Assembly (NCBI GenBank): GCA_030625905.1
Contig: DAOUQA010000129.1
Coordinates: 1-6,121, forward strand
Reading direction: 5' to 3'
Source: Kiritimatiellales bacterium
GTDB lineage: Bacteria > Verrucomicrobiota > Kiritimatiellia > Kiritimatiellales > Pontiellaceae
DNA: 6,121 bases
A model generated the notes under the pieces. The model worked only from the letters and a program-made list of their open reading frames with translations, was not told where the DNA came from and did not search any database. This document shows, one piece after another, positions 1 through 3,653 of the stretch. The position numbers and the translations under genes were made by a program. The stretch's first letter is position 1; the number at the start of each line of letters is the position of its first letter.

Positions 1-1
1 T

Positions 2-772
2 GTCGAATTTGACGAATGGGTTCCTGTATTATTGCAAACGCTTAAAGATGCAGGTGTAGAAGAAAATACACTGGTTATTCTTATGGCAGACAATGGGCCC
101 ATGACCCATCATGGTCCTGACGGAATGGTTGAAACGCTGTACCGTGGTGGTAAAGGTGACTTTACCGAAGGTGGAGTTCGTGCTGCCTGTATTATGCGTT
201 GGCCTAGCGTCATTGCTCCCAACCAAATTGTTGGCGATATTATTCATGTAACCGACCTGTTTACGACCTTTGCGCATTTGGGCGGAGCCACTAAATACAT
301 TCCGAGGGATCGTATTATTGACGGCGTCGACCAGACAGCGGTGCTATTGAACGGAGACACCTATAGTCGCCGTGACTATGTGCACATCTACACCGGTGAT
401 ATTTTGGCGGCTCAGGTAAAAGGTCGTTTTAAGCGTCATTGGGTTGGAGAATTGCCCGGTCTTAGTGGTGCTTCATTCTATGATCTTTACAACGATCCGC
501 GCGAAGTGATGCCTAAAATGCTACCTGGTTTTACAACAAAACCCATGTTTGATTTAATGATGGCACGGCACCAGTTATGGATTAAAAAATATCCACATAC
601 TGCACATGTGAGAGGGCTGCCTCTGCACGGGCTGGAAAACCCACGTCCTGCGGTTAAAAAAGCGGGAGAATTTCGTATTAATCCAGCGGACTTACCGTTT
701 GATCCTAAAGAGGTCCTTGACTATGACATCCCATACGATCCCAGCATGGAAAATTGGGGTTCTGGCCAATAG
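2..772 (+). CDS. Sulfatase (type I, alkaline-phosphatase fold), C-terminal part, 5' end outside window
   Basis: This is the 3' part of a type I sulfatase, which hydrolyses sulfate esters, probably on sulfated polysaccharides. The open frame runs in from base 2 without a start codon, so 256 residues are visible and the N-terminus is missing, including the Cys/Ser-x-Pro/Ala-x-Arg formylglycine site and any signal peptide. Visible hallmarks are the ADNGP metal-binding motif (Asp30-Asn31 of the visible part) and GGKGDFTEGGVR (about 49-60), whose Lys and EGG-R segment form the conserved sulfatase active-site edge. A C-terminal subdomain follows with the characteristic FYDLYNDPRE stretch (about 159-168). 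The gene ends at TAG and an intrinsic terminator follows directly. Codons often end in A or T, unlike the binding-protein gene and uvrA downstream, so it may have a different history. Family assignment is secure; substrate and localisation cannot be read from this fragment. Confidence 0.93.
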   Translation, partial: VEFDEWVPVLLQTLKDAGVEENTLVILMADNGPMTHHGPDGMVETLYRGGKGDFTEGGVRAACIMRWPSVIAPNQIVGDIIHVTDLFTTFAHLGGATKYIPRDRIIDGVDQTAVLLNGDTYSRRDYVHIYTGDILAAQVKGRFKRHWVGELPGLSGASFYDLYNDPREVMPKMLPGFTTKPMFDLMMARHQLWIKKYPHTAHVRGLPLHGLENPRPAVKKAGEFRINPADLPFDPKEVLDYDIPYDPSMENWGSGQ

Positions 773-784
773 AAGATGTTAGAT

Positions 785-822
785 AAAAGGCGGGGTTTGC
801 AAGAGCCCCGCTTTTTCTTTTT
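785..822 (+). terminator. Intrinsic (Rho-independent) terminator of the sulfatase gene
   Basis: A perfect 6-bp G+C stem, GCGGGG (790-795) with CCCCGC (806-811), encloses a 10-nt loop. It is followed by a T-rich tract (812-822) interrupted by one C. The A-run at 785-788 can extend the stem by pairing with the first T residues. It starts 12 bases after the sulfatase stop codon, as expected for transcription ending there and for the next gene having its own promoter. Confidence 0.88.
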
Positions 823-844
823 CCAATCCATTGGAAGAAAGAGC

Positions 845-914
845 ATGTAGTTCCGCCTTTAGGCGGCTCTGCGAACGGTATTGTTGGACTGGCCGCCTAA
901 AGGCGGGACTACAT
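845..914. repeat. REP-like inverted pair 1 (GTAG-headed hairpins, GTAG ends outward)
   Basis: Two 20-nt monomers face each other: a + strand copy at 847-866 and a - strand copy at 893-912. They differ by one base (GTAGTT versus GTAGTC). Each monomer is GTAG, two bases, then a small hairpin CCGCC-TTTA-GGCGG. The whole pair can fold into a long stem spanning 845-868 with 891-914, with a loop of about 22 nt. The spacer contains CGGCTCTGCG (864-873), which recurs exactly in the spacer of pair 2 (2851-2860), so the two pairs are related as pairs and not only as monomers. The element lies between the sulfatase terminator and the binding-protein gene and has no T-tract, so it is not simply a terminator. 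Confidence 0.9.
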
Positions 915-926
915 ACTTTTACAGAC

Positions 927-930
927 GAGG
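927..930 (+). promoter_or_regulatory. Ribosome binding site fixing the start of the substrate-binding protein
   Basis: GAGG lies 8 bases before the ATG at 939. The reading frame stays open upstream to about 831, but that upstream part would translate the REP-like repeat and lacks a comparable ribosome binding site. ATG 939 also begins exactly at a signal-peptide-like sequence, so it is the preferred start. Confidence 0.7.
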
Positions 931-938
931 AATTTGTC

Positions 939-2030
939 ATGAAAACATCGAGACAAGGATTTATCACCGGATCATTAGCCGCCGCAAGTTTGGCCTCTAT
1001 TGCTGGTTCGCGAGCTGCACCGGCAGCGGGGCTTCCCATCACGATGGCGGGATACGATCTTGATCGCATGCGAGCTATCATCGATGGTCGTGTACAGATT
1101 GCGGGGTGCACAACAAAATTCGAGGTGGCAGGTATCGGCGATATGAACACCCATATCTTCAGCGGACCCGGCACGCGCGAGATTACCGAAATTGGCCTGC
1201 ATCCGTTTATGCTCGCCTATGCCAACGAAGGTTTCCGCGACTATACTTTGCTCCCCGTCTTTCCGCTGCGCCTCTTCCGGCACAAGAGCATCTTTATTCG
1301 CACCGGCAGCGGAATCAAAACGATTGAAGATCTGAAAGGAAGGAAAGTTGCAACACCCGGCTACTCGTCCACCTCCTTGACCTGGATTCGCGGCATCGTC
1401 CAGCACGAACACGGCGTTAGCCCCAAGGAGATCCAGTGGGTGATTTCCAAGAAGGATTCCGGAGCCGAGGCCGCCGGAAAAATCTCGAAGCAGGAACAGG
1501 TTTTGCCGGATGGCATTCCCTTTGCCTATGGCCCGGCCGGAATGGACGAGTCGGATCTGCTGGTCAACGGCGAAGCGGATGCCCTGTTCCATGCCGCCGA
1601 ACCCAAAGCCTATGTGCAGGGCGACCCGCGAATCCAGCGCCTCTTCCCCGACTACCGCACCGTCGAAAAAGCCTACTTCAAGAAAACCGGCATCTTTCCG
1701 ATCATGCACGCCGTCGCCCTGCGCAAGGAGACGATCAAACAAAATCCTTGGTTGCCCAAAGTGGTATTCGAGGCCTATTCGCAATCCAAATCGGCCGCCT
1801 TCGACTACATGAAAAAATATGGATGGGTTAAGGAGTCTCTCCCTTGGTTCGGGCAGGAATTTGCCGAAACCAAGGCTGCTATGGGCAATAACTATTGGCC
1901 CTACGGCATCGAACCCAACCGCAAGGCGCTCGAAACCCTTTTTCAATATTCATATGAGCAGGGGCTGGCCTCGAAACAACTGACCATCGAAGAGCTCTTC
2001 GAACCTTCGACATTGGAGTTGGTTGAATAA
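939..2030 (+). CDS. Exported substrate-binding protein, 4,5-dihydroxyphthalate decarboxylase-like / NMT1-like fold
   Basis: The product has 363 residues. Residues 1-30 look like an export signal: a charged start with SRQGFI, a hydrophobic Ala/Ser/Leu stretch (about 10-22), then an Ala-rich region. The motif resembles a twin-arginine signal but has only one Arg, so Sec export is at least as likely. From about residue 35 it resembles the family annotated as 4,5-dihydroxyphthalate decarboxylase or ABC-transporter substrate-binding protein. Matching segments are GYDLDRMRAIIDGRVQIAGC (38-57), a Pro-Val-Phe-Pro segment followed by RLFRHKSIFIRT (105-122), DLKGRKVATPGYSSTS (131-146) and WIRGIVQHEHGV (149-160). 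This is the type 2 periplasmic-binding fold. No permease or ATPase gene lies nearby, so partner and ligand are unknown. An exported member more likely binds a small molecule than decarboxylates phthalate; that is an inference. The gene stands alone downstream of a terminator and a REP-like repeat. Confidence 0.82.
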   Translation: MKTSRQGFITGSLAAASLASIAGSRAAPAAGLPITMAGYDLDRMRAIIDGRVQIAGCTTKFEVAGIGDMNTHIFSGPGTREITEIGLHPFMLAYANEGFRDYTLLPVFPLRLFRHKSIFIRTGSGIKTIEDLKGRKVATPGYSSTSLTWIRGIVQHEHGVSPKEIQWVISKKDSGAEAAGKISKQEQVLPDGIPFAYGPAGMDESDLLVNGEADALFHAAEPKAYVQGDPRIQRLFPDYRTVEKAYFKKTGIFPIMHAVALRKETIKQNPWLPKVVFEAYSQSKSAAFDYMKKYGWVKESLPWFGQEFAETKAAMGNNYWPYGIEPNRKALETLFQYSYEQGLASKQLTIEELFEPSTLELVE

Positions 2031-2166
2031 GAAATAAATCTACAGAAACAGGGCAGGAAACAATATTGGCAACGAATGAATGTAAAGCAACGAATGGGGG
2101 GGGGCGTACGCTTACCCCCAATCTTAAACCACTGATCGGCGAATTTAAGGTGGAACCTGCGGTTCC
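2031..2166. other. Intergenic stretch without a recognisable gene; short repeats and a 9-G run
   Basis: No convincing coding sequence is seen. It contains a 10-bp direct repeat GCAACGAATG (2069-2078 and 2087-2096, period 18), a run of nine G (2096-2104) followed at 2115-2119 by five C that could pair with part of it, and a small perfect hairpin GGAACC-TGC-GGTTCC (2152-2166). That hairpin sits exactly at the edge of the transposase remnant that follows. No T-tract follows the G/C pairing, so no terminator is called for the upstream gene. One frame stays open across the interval but shows no known motif. Confidence 0.5.
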
Positions 2167-2352
2167 TTGGTTCGTGTTCTGGCGGCCAACAAGCCGCCTG
2201 TTTCTGATGCCGTCGCGGAGGGAATGAACCGCAAAGTAAATCTGGTCACCAGAAAAGGCTTTGGATTTCGCAGCTACGAAGTGCTCAAAATCGCCTTGTT
2301 TTATACGATGGGCGAACTACCCGAACCAGAATTCACCCACAGATTCTGCTGA
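2167..2352 (+). pseudogene. 3' remnant of an ISL3-like (IS204/IS1001/IS1096-type) transposase
   Basis: The frame encodes about 61 residues resembling the extreme C-terminus of ISL3-family DDE transposases. It has a PPVSDAVAEGMNRKVN segment, corresponding to the family's Ser-Asn-x-x-x-Glu-Gly-x-Asn region with the last catalytic Glu. This is followed by the GFGFRSYEVLKIALFYTMGELPEPE tail and a natural stop. Everything upstream (the other two acidic residues and the N-terminal zinc-finger and helix-turn-helix regions) is missing. Upstream bases in this frame carry several stops and no homologous sequence. A full-length enzyme is usually around 400 residues, so this is a dead fragment and the TTG at 2167 is not a real start. 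Family identity rests on motif recognition alone. Confidence 0.68.
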
Positions 2353-2471
2353 AGAAGCATTATGTGAAGGGTCTATTTGATAAGAAGCGGTTGCTGATGA
2401 AGTTGGCGACCCTAACGAATGTTGAGGCGATTCTCGAAGAGGTCGATATTTTGGTGGGGAAGAATAGGTAG
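2349..2471 (+). other. Unidentified 40-codon open tail, possibly the 3' end of a broken gene
   Basis: Directly after, and out of frame with, the transposase remnant, a frame reads LKKHYVKGLFDKKRLLMKLA and continues through TLTNVEAILEEVDILVGKNR to a TAG at 2469-2471. Its composition is protein-like, with alternating charged and hydrophobic residues suggesting helices. It lacks its own start codon with a ribosome binding site, and upstream it simply overlaps the remnant in another frame. It may be the C-terminus of a gene truncated when the insertion sequence arrived. The family is not recognised, and it could equally be chance coding. Confidence 0.25.
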
Positions 2472-2483
2472 TACTGCATATTT

Positions 2484-2529
2484 CGTATTGCTTTTCCTTG
2501 GCGATGCAGGACACTCCCTTCGCAATACG
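2484..2529. repeat. Spaced 8-bp inverted repeat in the leader of the small HTH gene
   Basis: CGTATTGC (2484-2491) and GCAATACG (2522-2529) are exact reverse complements separated by 30 bases. They lie 14-59 bases before the ATG at 2543. Such spaced palindromes can be operator half-sites or a leader stem. The position in front of a likely DNA-binding protein makes autoregulation possible but unproven. Confidence 0.4.
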
Positions 2530-2542
2530 CAATAAGGAATCT

Positions 2543-2803
2543 ATGACAAAAGAAATTGAAATGAACGTCGGTGTCCAGCCCTTGGATGCCATCATGACCG
2601 AAAAGGAAATCAAGAACACCGACCTGGTTGCTACTGCGCCGCCCGGATTTATTACGCATAAACAAATCCAAAAAGGGCGCAAGGGGCGTCGCTTGACGAT
2701 GCACATGCAGCAAAAGATTCTCGATACCCTGAACATCTACAGCGCCCCCGAGTTTTATGAATGGAAAGACCTGTTCACCTATCGGGGCAAGAAGCCGCTG
2801 TAA
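2543..2803 (+). CDS. Small Cro/XRE-like helix-turn-helix protein
   Basis: This 86-residue protein is uncharacterised. Residues about 14-62 have the layout of a lambda-repressor/Cro domain: a first helix LDAIMTEKEI, then KNTDLVATA in the place of the family's 'xxxDLAxxxG' helix. ITHKQIQKGRKGRRLT stands where the recognition helix and the 'I-x-x-x-x-x-G-K-R-L' turn occur, followed by MQQKILDTLN. The tail (about 70-86) ends EFYEWKDLFTYRGKKPL and is unusual for Cro proteins. Proteins of this size and pattern seem familiar from Kiritimatiellota/Verrucomicrobia genomes, from memory only. ATG 2543 is chosen because AAGGA (2534-2538) stands just before it. The ATG at 2561 begins the conserved-looking core (MNVGVQPLD) and is an alternative. 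No signal peptide or membrane segment is seen. It is probably a DNA-binding regulator, possibly autoregulated through the inverted repeat in its leader. Confidence 0.7.
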   Translation: MTKEIEMNVGVQPLDAIMTEKEIKNTDLVATAPPGFITHKQIQKGRKGRRLTMHMQQKILDTLNIYSAPEFYEWKDLFTYRGKKPL

Positions 2804-2814
2804 GAAGGAGGATA

Positions 2815-2893
2815 AAGGTTTGTAGTTCCGCCTTTAGGCGGTTAGTCGCACGGCTCTGCGGGAAAGCCGCCTAAAGGCGGAACTACGAACCTT
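2815..2893. repeat. REP-like inverted pair 2, upstream boundary of the RAYT gene
   Basis: Two identical 20-nt monomers, 2822-2841 on + and 2867-2886 on -, are perfect reverse complements. Pairing continues outward as AAGGTT (2815-2820) with AACCTT (2888-2893) across one T-G mismatch, giving arms of 27 bp. The 25-nt spacer holds a smaller stem CGCA (2847-2850) / TGCG (2857-2860) and the CGGCTCTGCG segment shared with pair 1. Each monomer is GTAG, TT, then the CCGCC-TTTA-GGCGG hairpin. The element begins 12 bases after the HTH gene stop. It has no clean U-tract, though it could still stop or stabilise transcripts. Confidence 0.93.
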
Positions 2894-2954
2894 ATACAAA
2901 CCTTTTTACGAACCTTATACAAACCTTTCTACGAACCTTTTCACGAACCTTTTG
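2885..2954. repeat. Tandem array of six ~11-12 bp units (ACRAACCTT core)
   Basis: Units start at 2885, 2896, 2908, 2919, 2931 and 2943 (steps 11, 12, 11, 12, 12). They alternate ACGAACCTTAT and ACAAACCTTT types and then end in two ACGAACCTTTT units. At a larger scale this is a 23-bp unit repeated twice (2884-2906, 2907-2929) plus two shorter copies. The first unit is the outer end of the right arm of pair 2. The array ends 10 bases before the transposase ATG, abutting its ribosome binding site GGAG (2954-2957). Confidence 0.9.
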
Positions 2955-2964
2955 GAGCGGCAAA

Positions 2965-3564
2965 ATGTATGAATGGCGGAAGTTAACCACGAAGCAACGC
3001 GATAAACTTTTGACGAGTCGTCAGAAGAATCAGCGCCCGTGGCACAGTCCTCCGCATTTTGAACCTGATGCACCGCAATGCTTCCATTTGTCAGCTGCCT
3101 GTTATGAGCATTCTCCAATCATCGGCACTACGCCTTCGCGAATGGAGGCGTTTGAAGCAGAGTTGATCAAGTTATTCTCGGAGAGCGGACGAACTCTCCA
3201 TGCGTGGTGCATCTTGCCAAACCACTGGCACGCCTTGATTCAAACGGAAATGTTAAAAGAAACGATTGCGAAAATCGGCAGATTACATGGCCGGACTTCT
3301 TTTAAGTGGAATAACGAGGACGAGGCTCGCGGTCGAAAGTGTTGGCACGGCTGTGCGGATCGGCGTATCCGGTCGGATGCCCATCGGTTTGCGGTACAGA
3401 ACTATATCCACCATAACCCGGTTAAACATGGCTATGCCGAGCGGTGGGAAGACTGGGCGTTTTCGAGTGCAACGGACTATCTCGAAAGAATGGGGCGCGA
3501 TGCGGTGGTGGCGCAGTGGAAGAAATACCCTGTTCTGGAAATGGGCGTAGGATGGGATGACTAA
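2965..3564 (+). CDS. REP-associated tyrosine transposase (RAYT), IS200/IS605-like Y1 HUH enzyme
   Basis: The 199-residue product belongs to the Y1/HUH transposase superfamily. HLSAACYEH (41-49) fits the first core strand. RTLHAWCILPNHWHALIQT (76-94) carries the HUH motif as His87-Trp88-His89. Near the C-terminus is NYIHHNPVKHGYAERWEDWAFSS (146-168), typical of RAYTs. Tyr147 in this segment is the likely nucleophile by family alignment from memory, not proven. RAYTs act on single-stranded DNA at REP hairpins preceded by GTAG, and just such hairpins lie on both sides of this gene. The frame is intact, with GGAG 7 bases before ATG 2965 and a length normal for the family. The N-terminus (MYEWRKLTTKQRDKLL, then RPWHSPPH) marks a subgroup different from the E. 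coli enzyme. No partner tnpB or second transposition gene is present, as usual for RAYTs, which are often single-copy and domesticated. Confidence 0.88.
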   Translation: MYEWRKLTTKQRDKLLTSRQKNQRPWHSPPHFEPDAPQCFHLSAACYEHSPIIGTTPSRMEAFEAELIKLFSESGRTLHAWCILPNHWHALIQTEMLKETIAKIGRLHGRTSFKWNNEDEARGRKCWHGCADRRIRSDAHRFAVQNYIHHNPVKHGYAERWEDWAFSSATDYLERMGRDAVVAQWKKYPVLEMGVGWDD

Positions 3565-3574
3565 ACAGGATCGG

Positions 3575-3638
3575 CAGACCGGCTAAAGCCGGGACTACAT
3601 ACCATTTCAGGTTCGTAGTTCCGGCTTTAGCCGGTCTG
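3575..3638. repeat. REP-like inverted pair 3, in the leader of uvrA (GTAG ends inward, variant stem)
   Basis: The arms CAGACCGGCTAAAGCCGG... (3575-3598) and its near reverse complement (3615-3638) match over 24 bp with one G-T difference and enclose 16 bases. The monomers are - strand 3579-3598 and + strand 3615-3634. Here the stem is CCGGC-TTTA-GCCGG instead of CCGCC-TTTA-GGCGG, and the GTAG ends face each other, opposite to pairs 1 and 2. The + monomer is preceded by GGTTCGTAG, the same flank seen in the reverse complement of the right arm of pair 2. The - monomer shares GTATGTAGTCCCG with the right arm of pair 1. It starts 10 bases after the RAYT stop. Confidence 0.92.
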
Positions 3639-3642
3639 AACA

Positions 3643-3646
3643 GAGG
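3643..3646 (+). promoter_or_regulatory. Ribosome binding site of uvrA
   Basis: GAGG stands 7 bases before ATG 3654 and only 4 bases after the right arm of REP-like pair 3. A folded hairpin in the transcript would therefore sit directly against the ribosome landing site. The start matches the usual UvrA N-terminus (I-x-V-x-G-A-R-x-H-N-L-K). Confidence 0.75.
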
Positions 3647-3653
3647 AACAGAA

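Noticed and set aside
821..836. TTCCAAT-CC-ATTGGAA palindrome after the terminator
   Set aside because: It is a perfect 7-bp inverted repeat, but it overlaps the terminator tail and has no second copy in the window. There is too little to call an operator.
831..938. N-terminal extension of the substrate-binding protein
   Set aside because: The frame is open, but it would translate the REP-like palindrome and place residues in front of an obvious signal peptide. The ribosome binding site supports ATG 939.
975..1946. Open frame of about 323 codons on the - strand
   Set aside because: It is antisense to the substrate-binding protein gene, whose + strand product has a signal peptide, a ribosome binding site and family motifs. 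The antisense product shows none.
2096..2119. G-run/C-run hairpin as a terminator for the substrate-binding protein gene
   Set aside because: Pairing is possible, but there is no T-tract on either strand and it lies about 70 bases after the stop codon.
2884..2954. CRISPR array
   Set aside because: The units are only 11-12 bp (23 bp as a higher-order unit), contiguous and without unique spacers, and no cas gene is present.
2915..3118. Small - strand gene ending in repeated Arg-Phe-Val
   Set aside because: The repeated residues simply come from translating the tandem DNA repeat, and the rest is antisense to the RAYT gene.
3565..3653. SOS (LexA) box before uvrA
   Set aside because: No CTG-N10-CAG type or related palindrome with the right spacing was found apart from the REP-like repeat. 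Regulation in this lineage may also differ.
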